From Motilimonas cestriensis (GTDB taxonomy: Bacteria; Pseudomonadota; Gammaproteobacteria; Enterobacterales; CBDFNC01), in the NCBI RefSeq assembly GCF_021295315.1, contig NZ_JAIMJA010000018.1, forward strand, positions 1-64,000: a stretch of 64,000 nt of DNA, given 5' to 3'. The position numbers and the translations under genes were made by a program. Below are positions 23,898-33,464 of this stretch, one piece after another. The notes under the pieces are model-generated. The model saw only the letters and a program-made list of their open reading frames with translations, had not been told where the DNA came from and made no database searches. Each line of letters opens with the position of its first letter. Position 1 is the stretch's first letter.

Positions 23898-26582
23898 GTC
23901 ATCTCCCAAAAACATATCTTCATCTTCCGTTTCTGAGAATAGCTCATTACTCTGTTCATCAAGGCTTATCACTTGATTATTCTCATAATAAACTGACGTT
24001 GGTGCGGAATAATTTGGCACGTTGTCATAGCTAAACACAGAATAATACTTAGCAATTTGACTATTACCAAATCGGTCAACGGTATACTCGTCTTTACCGC
24101 CATAAATTTTAACGCCATCTGCAGGTGATTTGGGCGGATGAAATCGATTTCGTACCACAAATGAGCCCACAAAATCTGGGTGAACTGGATTCTTCCACGT
24201 GAGTTTTAATGCTTTATTCTCGCTAATAATGTTCAAATCACTGGGCGGATCGAGCGGAAACTTACGTCGTTCGATGGTGTTGATCACCAGTTTTGCCTGC
24301 TGTGCATGATCTATTGAATACCAATCTACCAAGACATTTTTCGATTGAGATGCAGCAGTGGCGCGAATAATAAAATAAAACGCTTTATTCTCACTATGTA
24401 AGCGCTCAAGCGCTAGCCGGCTATAGCTATCAAAAATAAAAAACTGTTTTGCTTGTTCGCGCAATTGTTCAATGCTGACTTCGTAACCAATGTATTCAAT
24501 TTTTTCACGTTGCTTTACACTTGAATAGTCAACATCATTTAGCTCAACCAATTCAATAGTAAAGCGAATATCTTTACCGCCTAGTTTAGCATCACTTAAT
24601 TTATGATTAAGTACTAAGTAGGCTTCAGTGATCACAGTCGTATCAGGGTCAGGTAAAGCATCAAGCGCAAATGCCATCTGGCCATAAATGATTTTACCTT
24701 GTGGGTCAAAACCGGCAGCCAGCTTACCCTCAACGACCCTATCAGGATAAATGGTATGTAACGAATCAGGCAGCATTTCAATTGTTTGCTGCTGTTTACT
24801 GTAAATCAATTCCAGATAGGGCCGATAATGTAACCCACTGCCAAAAGGACCAAAGCCAATATCAAATTGCATCATCTGCGAGTCATTACCCAGCGGTAAA
24901 GTAGTCGGCCCTTGGATCCGTAATAATAGGTATTTTTTTACGCTAAGGTTTTCTTGTTGCTGACAGTGCTGTTGTAATCGTTCTCGCTCAACCCCGTTAA
25001 AGGGCCAGTGGCTCCAAATCCCTTGGGTTAGTTTATCTGACTCGATAGTATGACCTAAACTAAACAAACTGGGTGCTGATGCAATCTCAGTGAAATCATA
25101 AATATCAGCAATTTGGTGGGCGTCGAGAATATCAATTGACCAATGACCATATTTTTCAATTTTTGCGGCAACACGATTCATCGGATACAAAGCAAACCGG
25201 GCAATCTTAATGTTGGCACCTTCAGGCAAATTAGTTAAATCAAACCGCACTAACCCATAACTGATCCCTCGTTTTTGATTAACGCCTATAAACATTGAGT
25301 TATAACCGAAATGTTCTTTATTTTTATTAAGGTAGTTGGCGCCTAAATAGCCAACTTCTGCCTTACTTGGAAACACAGTTAATGAAAACTCATCATTGGC
25401 GAGTAGGGTTTTTAAGCGGATTTCGGGGCTAAAAGGTGATTTGATTTTACTGATTTTATCTACAGCGCGAATATTATAGTAATAACTTTTACCACTGCTT
25501 AATTGCACATCAGTAAATAATGTTGATTTAGTAATCGCCACTAATGTCTGCTCATTACATTGGCTTTTGCTACTGTCGCTGCGATAAATTTCAAAATATA
25601 AGTCATCATTAGCAGGCGGAAGCCACTCTAAGGTCACGCTATCAACACCAATTTTGTTGATGGTAAACCCTTCTACTCGCTTGGGAGCAAGGCTAGAGTA
25701 ATTAATCGCTTCGCTCAGTGCGTAAAATAACGCGGGAATATTTTCATCGACACTTTGTGCCATGTTCTGCATATAGTCAGGAATATTACGGGTGCCAACC
25801 TCTACCACCACCGCTAATATTCCCCGTGCATAATAATACTCTCGGCCGCTGCCTCTAATTAAATTAGCAGGCGGCTTACCACGATGAATACCGTATTGCC
25901 GACCTGTTACTTTTTTGATTTCACAGTTCATATTAGCGCACAGCACATTAAGGTCGGTGCCTTCTATCTCAACCTCATGGTTAAACTTGTGTGCAGGGAA
26001 AAACACATTACCTTGAGAATGGTAATCAAGTGCTATCGTAATATTTGGATGGGCTTCAACAAACCCTTTAATCGCTTGAGTTTCTGGCTCAGAAAAAGCA
26101 TGTGGTCCCGAATAAGTCGTACTATTGGCATCTACCTGTTTACGAAAATGAGAATCAAAATTTCGATTTAAATCAACACCAAATGAACCGTCACCATTGT
26201 CACGACGATTTTTACGCCAAAACGAAAAGTGATTACGCGAATATTCAAAACCATCAGGGTTAAGACAAGGCACAAGGTAGAGGGTGTTACGCGTCAGGGC
26301 AGCCATTAACTTTGGATTAAATCTATAATTATCAATAATATATTTAACAAATTTAATTGCTAACTCATTTCCAATCCATTCTCTGGCATGAATTGTACCA
26401 GTGTAAAGCAAGGCAGGCTTTTGATCGGCATAACTCACATCATTAGAAATGGTGGCTAACATAATGGGCCGCTGTTCCCAGGTTTCACCAATGCTTTGTA
26501 GGCGTATCAAATTTGGATGCTGGCTCATGGCCTCTTCTAAAAATGTCAACGTTTCTTGATACGAGGCGTATTGAGTTTTCAT
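23895..26582 (-). CDS. M14 zinc carboxypeptidase with fibronectin III and DNRLRE-like repeats, no signal peptide
   Basis: 895 residues from ATG 26582; 24 further open codons upstream have no ribosome site. The carboxypeptidase-A-like domain starts at once (about 1-310): HAREWIGNE (zinc His, Glu), LNPDGFEYSRNH, GVDLNRNFDSHF, ALDYHSQGNVFFPAHK (third zinc His) and VVVEVGTRN with the catalytic Glu. A fibronectin type III domain follows (about 330-420), then two long beta-rich, DNRLRE-like modules (about 425-790) and a second FN3-like segment before an acidic tail. Absence of a signal peptide is odd for this family and suggests action in the cytoplasm or unusual export. It is the third gene of an operon with two ATP-grasp ligases, 80 bp after the second. 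The stop codon lies in the MITE end. Substrate unknown. Confidence 0.82.
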   Translation of the reverse strand: MKTQYASYQETLTFLEEAMSQHPNLIRLQSIGETWEQRPIMLATISNDVSYADQKPALLYTGTIHAREWIGNELAIKFVKYIIDNYRFNPKLMAALTRNTLYLVPCLNPDGFEYSRNHFSFWRKNRRDNGDGSFGVDLNRNFDSHFRKQVDANSTTYSGPHAFSEPETQAIKGFVEAHPNITIALDYHSQGNVFFPAHKFNHEVEIEGTDLNVLCANMNCEIKKVTGRQYGIHRGKPPANLIRGSGREYYYARGILAVVVEVGTRNIPDYMQNMAQSVDENIPALFYALSEAINYSSLAPKRVEGFTINKIGVDSVTLEWLPPANDDLYFEIYRSDSSKSQCNEQTLVAITKSTLFTDVQLSSGKSYYYNIRAVDKISKIKSPFSPEIRLKTLLANDEFSLTVFPSKAEVGYLGANYLNKNKEHFGYNSMFIGVNQKRGISYGLVRFDLTNLPEGANIKIARFALYPMNRVAAKIEKYGHWSIDILDAHQIADIYDFTEIASAPSLFSLGHTIESDKLTQGIWSHWPFNGVERERLQQHCQQQENLSVKKYLLLRIQGPTTLPLGNDSQMMQFDIGFGPFGSGLHYRPYLELIYSKQQQTIEMLPDSLHTIYPDRVVEGKLAAGFDPQGKIIYGQMAFALDALPDPDTTVITEAYLVLNHKLSDAKLGGKDIRFTIELVELNDVDYSSVKQREKIEYIGYEVSIEQLREQAKQFFIFDSYSRLALERLHSENKAFYFIIRATAASQSKNVLVDWYSIDHAQQAKLVINTIERRKFPLDPPSDLNIISENKALKLTWKNPVHPDFVGSFVVRNRFHPPKSPADGVKIYGGKDEYTVDRFGNSQIAKYYSVFSYDNVPNYSAPTSVYYENNQVISLDEQSNELFSETEDEDMFLGDD

Positions 26583-26662
26583 AAATGAACCCGTTTGAAT
26601 GGAAAAGCAAAGGGAGCGTTGGCATTGCAGTTTTGCACAATACCACGCTCCCATGTAAGGCG

Positions 26663-28048
26663 TTATAGCTGTTGGTTGTAATGCTGCCAGTGGCTAGTGA
26701 TTAGTTTGAGCTTTTTATCTTTCACATTCTTAATGCTGCATAATTTCTGTGGGTCATGAGTCAACGCATCCACAACGCCTTGGATCCCTAAGGTGGCGAT
26801 AATTTCAGATGCCATTTTTTCACCTATACCTTTAATACCAGTGAAAAAACTCATCAACGAATGGTGAGAGATCACTTTCTCATTGCTAGTATTTTCTTGC
26901 TCTAACGTTTCGCAACTTTCGTCTTGGCTAACGGCAATATTCTGCAACGGAAATGACTGATGATGGTTTATTTTTACATTGTCTTGGAAATTCCAAACAC
27001 AACTGGGCCACTCTTCAATCCTGCCCTGCTCTACTGCAAGCAATGGGTAGCCTTGATCGTCGAGTTGCTCAAATAGCTCATTACCATCGCAACTTGGCGT
27101 ATATTTACCAAAACTAATATGGCGCATAGTACGCAATAATTGTGGGTTAATTTTCCCCAATTCTTCCCAGTTCCACATTGGAAAATGCGGTTTACTAAAC
27201 AAGCCTTTTGAATACTTCCACATCAGATATTGACCAATCCAATCGCGAATATACGGAAAAGCCGCAAAAGCGGTGGCACATTCCAAAATATAGATTTTAC
27301 CGTTTTTACCCAATGCAATATCACATGCCCAATATTCTGCTTTGGCGGCTTTTGATGCTTTAACCGCCAGATTAAGCACACTTTTGGGCACGTTTTGATA
27401 ATCCATGCTGCCACCTTGGCTTGTATTGGTCAGCCATTCCCCCTCAGGAGGCCGACGCCAAAAAGCACATACAGGTTTATGACCAATCAACATCACCCGA
27501 ATATCCGCCTCCATGGGCACAAAATCTTGGACATACACAGGGTAGTATTTACGCTTATTCAGAAGCTTGCTGGCTTCATCATAGCTGTCCACTTTATGCA
27601 CAAAATAACCGCCATAATTTGAAGGGCCAAATGAGCGTTTAATGATCTTTGGATATTGTGTTGTCTTCAAAAATTGTTCTGCGCGCTCAGGTACATAAAA
27701 AATGTCAGTCGCAGGAACGGGTAAATTATATTTATGACAAAAATGCGTGACGTTTTCTTTTGATTTGTTGGCAAACTGCGCATCAAGTGACGGCACAAAC
27801 TCAACCTCGGGTAACGCTTTTGCTATTTCTCTGAACGTTTCATAAGCGGTAGCAGGAATATTACCGATCAATACATCAATCTGTTTCTCCTTGATCTCAG
27901 CGATTAAACGCTCTTTATCTTTACCCCAACGGTAGGTAACTTGCTCAATTTTATTGGGCCAGCCTTTAAAGTTAGACTTATCAAAAAAACGCATTACATG
28001 ATTCAAATATAAAAAACCCAATTTGGGCAACGAACGATTCACTTTCAT
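26663..28048 (-). CDS. ATP-grasp protein with C-terminal helix-hairpin-helix domain
   Basis: 461 residues. Residues ~100-300 form an ATP-grasp ligase: KIIKRSFGPSNYGGYFVHK (ATP lysine and glycine loop), VQDFVPMEADIRVMLIG, and the metal-site strand KIYILECATAF. In most ATP-grasp enzymes this last strand reads E-x-N; here the Asn is replaced, so one metal ligand may be missing or supplied elsewhere. The last ~60 residues (SFFTGIKGIGEKMASEIIATLG ... CSIKNVKDKKLKLITSHW) look like tandem helix-hairpin-helix motifs as in RuvA or the N-terminus of RecD2, normally DNA-binding. I know no described enzyme with this pairing. It starts 3 bp after the upstream ATP-grasp gene. Confidence 0.75.
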   Translation of the reverse strand: MKVNRSLPKLGFLYLNHVMRFFDKSNFKGWPNKIEQVTYRWGKDKERLIAEIKEKQIDVLIGNIPATAYETFREIAKALPEVEFVPSLDAQFANKSKENVTHFCHKYNLPVPATDIFYVPERAEQFLKTTQYPKIIKRSFGPSNYGGYFVHKVDSYDEASKLLNKRKYYPVYVQDFVPMEADIRVMLIGHKPVCAFWRRPPEGEWLTNTSQGGSMDYQNVPKSVLNLAVKASKAAKAEYWACDIALGKNGKIYILECATAFAAFPYIRDWIGQYLMWKYSKGLFSKPHFPMWNWEELGKINPQLLRTMRHISFGKYTPSCDGNELFEQLDDQGYPLLAVEQGRIEEWPSCVWNFQDNVKINHHQSFPLQNIAVSQDESCETLEQENTSNEKVISHHSLMSFFTGIKGIGEKMASEIIATLGIQGVVDALTHDPQKLCSIKNVKDKKLKLITSHWQHYNQQL

Positions 28049-28051
28049 TAG

Positions 28052-28975
28052 TTAGGCCACCTTAGCCTGTGCCACGTGTACGGTGCGGTCAATTAAATTA
28101 ACGATGGCATCAATTTTCTTTTGATTAAAATTAAGGCCCAATTTTTCTTGCTCAGGGGTCGCAAACGCGGGAATACCATTCACTTCCAGCACGACAAATT
28201 TCTCTTGTTCGCGATCGTATATGATATCTACCCCAGCTATCTCCAAACCGCTGATAGCCGCGGCTTTTAATGCTAAGGTGACCACCTCGTCACTAGGCTC
28301 GCGCACAAACACACTGCCACCACTGCTAATATTGGTTTTCCAGTCATCTTTGCGGGCTCTGCGACCATAACAGCCGATATATTGACCATCGACAATATCG
28401 ACACGGTAATCGGTGTTGTCATAATCAATAAAGCGCTCTAGGTAGAGATACTGCAGAGCGGAGTCAGCTAAAAACGGCGCTAACATGTCTAATGCTTGCT
28501 CACCTTCTATTTTTACTATGCCAGCACCGCCCCAACCGTCTGTCGGCTTGTAAATGATCCTCCCTCCCCAATCGCGCATCGCTTGTTTTAATCCAGCAAG
28601 ATCACTTTTATGGCATAAGCGAAAATCCGCAGTTGGAATACCGTGGCTATGCAGCAAATAGGAGGTTTTGAACTTATCTTCAGATAATGCAAAAGCGGCG
28701 TAATTATTAATGGTGGGAACCCGTTGGCTGATAGCTTCGTATAAGTACACTTGATACGGTGATTGTTGGCCAGCGTTGTAACTGAAAAATAAACTGAGAT
28801 CTTCCATCACCACATCATGACAGATAATTTGGCCTTGATGTGAGTAAGCGTCACGCAAGTTTAAATTACTCACACTTGTAATATTACGCTGCTTCAGCGC
28901 CTGTACTATTTTTGCTTCAACCTCTGCACCACCACCATTTTCATATAACCAGAGCCCGACATTTGCTGTTGCCAT
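28052..28975 (-). CDS. RimK-like ATP-grasp ligase
   Basis: 307 residues. It has an N-terminal PreATP-grasp domain (about 1-100), the nucleotide loop GRIIYKPTDGWGGAGIVKIEG, the hinge YLERFIDYDNTDYRVDIVDG, NISSGGSVFVREP and the complete metal-binding end VVLEVNGIPAF. These features resemble RimK/LysX-type amino-acid ligases that form amide bonds on a carboxylate with ATP. The acceptor and amino acid are unknown. It is the first gene of the operon ATP-grasp, ATP-grasp-HhH, M14 carboxypeptidase, and diverges from an M20 peptidase across 210 bp. Confidence 0.82.
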   Translation of the reverse strand: MATANVGLWLYENGGGAEVEAKIVQALKQRNITSVSNLNLRDAYSHQGQIICHDVVMEDLSLFFSYNAGQQSPYQVYLYEAISQRVPTINNYAAFALSEDKFKTSYLLHSHGIPTADFRLCHKSDLAGLKQAMRDWGGRIIYKPTDGWGGAGIVKIEGEQALDMLAPFLADSALQYLYLERFIDYDNTDYRVDIVDGQYIGCYGRRARKDDWKTNISSGGSVFVREPSDEVVTLALKAAAISGLEIAGVDIIYDREQEKFVVLEVNGIPAFATPEQEKLGLNFNQKKIDAIVNLIDRTVHVAQAKVA

Positions 28976-29185
28976 TATTTTTTCCTTAGAAGGTCATTGT
29001 TCGGTACTGCTTAATCAAAGTGATTATAGTCATTCTTGTGATGTTATTTTGACAAAACAATAAAAACACTAATAATTCATAGAAGTTCAAGAAATAAGTC
29101 ATCAAACCGCCGCCTTTTTGTAAGAAATTTATACTTAAATAGTAAAGTTATCATTCATACAACGCCCTAAGGATAGATTTAACTC
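28976..29185. promoter_or_regulatory. Divergent promoter region between ATP-grasp operon and M20 peptidase
   Basis: A 210-bp AT-rich spacer with both operons reading outward. TTGACA at 29049-29054 on the plus strand and a TATACT-like stretch near 29129 are possible promoter elements for the M20 gene, though their spacing is too large for a simple pair. Sharing this region supports co-regulation of the four enzymes. Confidence 0.4.
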
Positions 29186-30331
29186 ATGATGCATGAAATT
29201 GATTTTTATGAACTTTCTGAAATAATCAATCTAAACTCTCACAGTGGAAATAAACAAGGGATTGATGATAACGCTGAAATTTTTAAAGCATGGATGTTAC
29301 CCCTAGGTTTTCAGTGTCAAACCTATCACCGTGAAACCATTGGCAACCATTTATTATTCAGCTCTGTAAAAGTACCTGGGCCAAAAGTGCTGTTGCTCGG
29401 GCACTTAGATACCGTGTTTCCAGAGGGCACTTTTGAAGGTTTTCAGCAAGATGAGGAGTGGATATACGGCCCAGGAGTGTGCGATATGAAAGGCGGGAAC
29501 TTTATTGCACTTAATGCCCTTCGACATGTTAAAAATGAACTAGGTAAGGTGTTCAATATCGACATGTTATTAGTCAGTGATGAAGAAACTGGCAGCGATG
29601 ACAGTAAACATTTATCAGCATCTTTAGCTGCTAATTATGACTACTGTTTTGTTTTTGAAGCGGCTGGAAAGAATCATGAGGTAGTTATTGGCCGTAAAGG
29701 GGTCGCTACTTTTACCATTAATTTAACCGGTAAGGCCGCACATGCGGGCAATCATTATCAGAGTGGCATCAACGCTAACTTAGCAGCGGCCCATATGATT
29801 ATTGCTCTTACTGAGTTAACAGACCTGAGCCAAAAAACCACCGTGAATGTGGGTAAAATAAGTGGTGGTATCGGCGCTAATACTATTTCTCCCACCGCGA
29901 CACTTGTTGTCGAAGCCCGCTTTGCCAATAATGATGAAAAAATGCGATTACTTGAAAGCATAGCGCACATCATCGATACCCCAAAAGTGGCTGGCATCAC
30001 CGTTAACATCAGTGGAGGTGTGCAGCGTGATGTAATGGCGCCAAGTAAGGGGCAAAGCACGTTAGTTAAACAAATTAGCAAGGTAGTTGGTTACCCAATT
30101 TTAACGGAGTTCCGCGGTGGCGGTAGTGATGCCAATATCATGTCAGCAGCAGGGCTTATCACCCTTGATGGTTTTGGCCCTTACGGGGATGGCGACCATA
30201 CCAGTGCGGAGCGAGCAGAAAAAGCCAGCTTTGTACGGCGTATCGATGAGATGAGTAAAATATTACTTTACTTTTGCCAGCAAGCTTTAGCAAAAAAGAA
30301 AAAGCAGATATCTAGCTTGAATTGTGGCTAA
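29186..30331 (+). CDS. M20 family metallopeptidase, carboxypeptidase G2-like
   Basis: 381 residues, no signal peptide. The two-zinc site is complete: LLLGHLDTVFPEGTF (His, catalytic Asp), GPGVCDMKGG (bridging Asp), SDEETGS (Glu base and Glu ligand), EAAGKNHEVVIGRKG and a C-terminal GDGDHTSAE with the last His. The lid domain lies at about 175-290. Relatives remove C-terminal glutamate or act on dipeptides. It starts opposite two ATP-grasp ligases and an M14 carboxypeptidase, so the four probably act on a common peptide-like product; this is inference. Confidence 0.85.
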   Translation: MMHEIDFYELSEIINLNSHSGNKQGIDDNAEIFKAWMLPLGFQCQTYHRETIGNHLLFSSVKVPGPKVLLLGHLDTVFPEGTFEGFQQDEEWIYGPGVCDMKGGNFIALNALRHVKNELGKVFNIDMLLVSDEETGSDDSKHLSASLAANYDYCFVFEAAGKNHEVVIGRKGVATFTINLTGKAAHAGNHYQSGINANLAAAHMIIALTELTDLSQKTTVNVGKISGGIGANTISPTATLVVEARFANNDEKMRLLESIAHIIDTPKVAGITVNISGGVQRDVMAPSKGQSTLVKQISKVVGYPILTEFRGGGSDANIMSAAGLITLDGFGPYGDGDHTSAERAEKASFVRRIDEMSKILLYFCQQALAKKKKQISSLNCG

Positions 30332-30341
30332 TAACGGTGTT

Positions 30342-30375
30342 ACGAAACAAGACCCTAAAGAGGGTCTTGTTTCGT
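30342..30375. terminator. Long perfect hairpin between the M20 gene and the chitinase gene
   Basis: A 15-bp stem ACGAAACAAGACCCT (30342-30356) with AGGGTCTTGTTTCGT (30361-30375) and loop AAAG. There is only a weak T-tract, but the placement between two convergent genes fits a shared terminator. Confidence 0.7.
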
Positions 30376-30472
30376 GTCGAGTCTATTTTAGTTGTGATTA
30401 TTAGTTTTACTCAGCCCAGTTATTACTTCACTGGGCCAAGTCATCACATAGCGAAAGCAATACAATAACTGC

Positions 30473-32833
30473 TTATTTTGTTACAGGTGGCAAGCTATCA
30501 AAATAGCTAGCGTGGCCGTTAACAAACTTGCTGCCTTGAGTGCGGTCCCAGTTAATTGACCAAGTCATCACACCACGTAAGTTATTGTAGCCTTCTGGGT
30601 TTTGCAGTACGTATTTACCGCCAAAGCTCTTACCTGAAATCAGGTAATCCATTGCTTTTTGGGTATCCGATACGCTGACAAAACCGCCCGATGGCGCAGC
30701 TGCTGGGATAGACGGTAAACCAATCGCTACTTGATCAGCACGTAAACCTGGGAAGAAGTGATCGCCGACTTTAAAGCCAGTTAACATCATTTCAGTCATC
30801 GCCACGATGAAGTCAGGTGTACCTTGACCGTATGCTTGTCCATCTAGTGCGTTAATGCTACCGGTGTTGTACAGCTGTACATGGATAACTGTTAACTCAT
30901 CACGTAGTGCGTGGATAATCGGCAAGTAAGCACCTTCTAATGGGCCGTAAGCACGGTAACCACTTTGCACGTAAAGCGTTTCCGGCGCCATAGACAAGAT
31001 TAAATCACCGTTAAAGTGAGCAATAATGTCTTTAACCGCGCGGATCATGTTCACTGTAGTTGGCGTGGTTGGGTTACGGAAGTCTTTATCGTCGCTATTT
31101 AGCGCCAATGTTGAACCACCTTCAAGGTCAATGTCCAAACCATCAAAACCATAGTTCTCAATCAACGCAATCATGCTTGCAGTGAACTCTTCACGTTCAG
31201 CGTCGGTTTTCAATTTCACGTGCGCATTTGCACCACCGATAGAAATCAACACTTTTTGGCCACGCGCTTGGACAAACTCAATGTCTGACTTCATTTGCGC
31301 TTCACTGTGACCTAGCTTAGTTTGAATTTCCAAGGTCATGTCTGATTCGCTGCCACGTTTCGGCTCAGCAAAGGAAACATTGATAATGTCCCACTCTGGC
31401 GATACTTCAGGAAGTAGCGGGAAGCCACTGCCATTTTCAAAGTTATGCCAGTAACCAATCACAGCGCGATCAGCTAAAGGAGGAATACTCGTCGCTTTAA
31501 CTGTTTTAGTATCTTCTGCAGAATTACCTTTACTGTCGGTAGCGACTACTTTAACTAAGTGATCACCGTCGGTCGTGAATGTCATGTTATAGCTGTATGG
31601 ATAGCTCGTATCACTACCAATCATTGCGCCATCTTGATAGAAATCGACTTTAGAAATAGCAGCAGGAATTGACTCAGCTGACACTTCGATTGCAACCACT
31701 TTACCTGTGTTTACTTTACCTTTGCTCGGCGCAGTAATGTCAACCACAACTGGTTTATCACTTACTTTAATGTTACTTAATGCCACGCCCACTAGGTTTT
31801 TACTGTCTGTAGCCACGGCTTTAAGGGCAACATTACCTAAGTCCATTGCTTTGTATGACACGGTAAACGGCGCATTAGTGTCTGTACCAATGGAAATATC
31901 ATTTGCGAAAAACTCAACACTGGTAATGACTCGGTTAGCATCAGTTGATTTCGCATTAACCGCTACATCGATTAAGCTACCTTGTAAATGTGCACTGCCT
32001 TGAACAGGCGCAGTAAAGGTCACATCAGTCACTACCGCTGGGCACGCTTTTACTTCTGCCCAAGCATCTTGCCATGCACTGCCTACACCTGGCTCATAAT
32101 AGAAGCCTTGGTCAGATGAACACCAACCACCAATGACACACTCGTAACCTTTTTCATTATTTTGCACAACATCGCCAGCAACATAAGACGTACCCGCGAC
32201 ATAAGCAGGCTCATCACATACGCCAGAAGACGGTGGTTGCGTTGGCTCTAATGTTGGCTCAATAGTGGGCTCTTGAGTAGGCGGTAAGGTCGGCTCAATA
32301 GTCGGCTCTTGTGTGGGTGGCGTAGTTGGCTCCGTGGTCGGCTCTTGAGTAGGAACGGTGCCATCACAGCCAATTTCATTCCAGAACCAGTTACCGCCAG
32401 CCGCTGGCGTTTCCCATGGACCCGGATTGTTTTTCGCTTCAAAGCAGCGATCGTTATAACTGACTTGGTCGCCGTTACTAACACGGGTCGTGCCCGGTAC
32501 CCAAACAATCATACCAGCAGGTGGTTGGGTTGGCTCAATACTTGGTTCGGCTGTTGGCTCAGTTGTGGGGGTAACAGAGGGTTCAACTGTCGGTTCAACC
32601 GTAGGCGAAGTGCCACAGCTTGTTGCTGACCAAAACCAAGAAGTGGCCGTTGGGGTTTCCCAAGTACCGGGATTGTTTTTAGCTACATAACAGCTGTTGT
32701 TGTAAATCACTAAATCACCATTAGTGACTTTTGTTTGTCCGGCTTGCCACTGAATAGGCTCAGCCGCCATTGCTTGCGAACTAACGCATGCACCGATCAC
32801 CAAAGAGGCGATGGTCGATAGTTTCATATTCAT
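30473..32833 (-). CDS. Secreted modular chitinase, GH18, with three chitin-binding modules
   Basis: About 786 residues. Start at 32833 is preferred (AGGA 8 bases before); an ATG at 32842 is too close to that site. A signal peptide ends at AMAAEP. There are two CBM5/12 modules (IQWQAGQTKVTNGDLVIYNN and a second at ~110-158, both ending in W-x-W near a Cys), linked by threonine/proline/glutamate repeats (PTEP, EPTIEP). A third related cysteine-containing module follows (~208-267), then two Ig-like (Big/PKD-type) domains at ~270-455. The GH18 barrel (~460-785) carries the catalytic DGLDIDLEGG (general acid Glu, about residue 570). It hydrolyses chitin outside the cell. Single gene. Confidence 0.92.
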   Translation of the reverse strand: MNMKLSTIASLVIGACVSSQAMAAEPIQWQAGQTKVTNGDLVIYNNSCYVAKNNPGTWETPTATSWFWSATSCGTSPTVEPTVEPSVTPTTEPTAEPSIEPTQPPAGMIVWVPGTTRVSNGDQVSYNDRCFEAKNNPGPWETPAAGGNWFWNEIGCDGTVPTQEPTTEPTTPPTQEPTIEPTLPPTQEPTIEPTLEPTQPPSSGVCDEPAYVAGTSYVAGDVVQNNEKGYECVIGGWCSSDQGFYYEPGVGSAWQDAWAEVKACPAVVTDVTFTAPVQGSAHLQGSLIDVAVNAKSTDANRVITSVEFFANDISIGTDTNAPFTVSYKAMDLGNVALKAVATDSKNLVGVALSNIKVSDKPVVVDITAPSKGKVNTGKVVAIEVSAESIPAAISKVDFYQDGAMIGSDTSYPYSYNMTFTTDGDHLVKVVATDSKGNSAEDTKTVKATSIPPLADRAVIGYWHNFENGSGFPLLPEVSPEWDIINVSFAEPKRGSESDMTLEIQTKLGHSEAQMKSDIEFVQARGQKVLISIGGANAHVKLKTDAEREEFTASMIALIENYGFDGLDIDLEGGSTLALNSDDKDFRNPTTPTTVNMIRAVKDIIAHFNGDLILSMAPETLYVQSGYRAYGPLEGAYLPIIHALRDELTVIHVQLYNTGSINALDGQAYGQGTPDFIVAMTEMMLTGFKVGDHFFPGLRADQVAIGLPSIPAAAPSGGFVSVSDTQKAMDYLISGKSFGGKYVLQNPEGYNNLRGVMTWSINWDRTQGSKFVNGHASYFDSLPPVTK

Positions 32834-33035
32834 TGTATTCATCCTGAAATTGTTACAATAAGATCCTTTATTGCAATTTCATCATAAATCAAAATACCTG
32901 AACTGTACCAATTGCGTAGGGAAAAATTGGATCAGATTCAACTTTTTGATGTAAAACAGCGCAATTTACCAACGCAAATGCATGTATTTAATTAGCGTTT
33001 GCCTACAATCAACAACAAAACAAATTGGAAATATC

Positions 33036-33464
33036 ATGGACACTTGTATTATTCGCTGTCCACACTGCAGCGTTAAAAACCGTATCGCAACCAACAAACT
33101 TGCGCAGCAGCCGCAGTGTGGTAAATGTAAAACCAACTTATTTGCCGGGGTGCCTGTCGAGGCAACCAGCGATAACTTCACACACCTTATAAACAGTGGC
33201 ATCCCCGTAGTGGTTGATTTTTGGGCGAGCTGGTGCGGACCTTGTCAACAATTTGCGCCGGTATTTGCACAAGCGGCCAAAAGCTACGAAGGCCGCGCTA
33301 TTTTTGCCAAAGTGAACACCGAAGTAGAAACGCAATTAGGCAGTCAGTATCATATCCGCAGCATCCCCAGCCTAATGGTGTTTAAAAATGGTAAAATGGT
33401 GCAACAATTAGCAGGCGCCCTGCCCGCTGGCCAATTCACTCAATGGCTAAACCAAGAGATCTAA
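33036..33464 (+). CDS. trxC: Thioredoxin 2
   Basis: 142 residues from ATG 33036 (TTGGAAATATC upstream); the frame is open 18 codons further but lacks a site. TrxC layout: an N-terminal zinc domain with CPHC and CGKC pairs, then a thioredoxin fold with the redox motif WASWCGPCQQF and the cis-proline in IRSIPSLMVF. It reduces protein disulfides in the cytoplasm under oxidative stress. Its stop overlaps by 4 bp the end of the convergent DUF4250 gene. Confidence 0.95.
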   Translation: MDTCIIRCPHCSVKNRIATNKLAQQPQCGKCKTNLFAGVPVEATSDNFTHLINSGIPVVVDFWASWCGPCQQFAPVFAQAAKSYEGRAIFAKVNTEVETQLGSQYHIRSIPSLMVFKNGKMVQQLAGALPAGQFTQWLNQEI

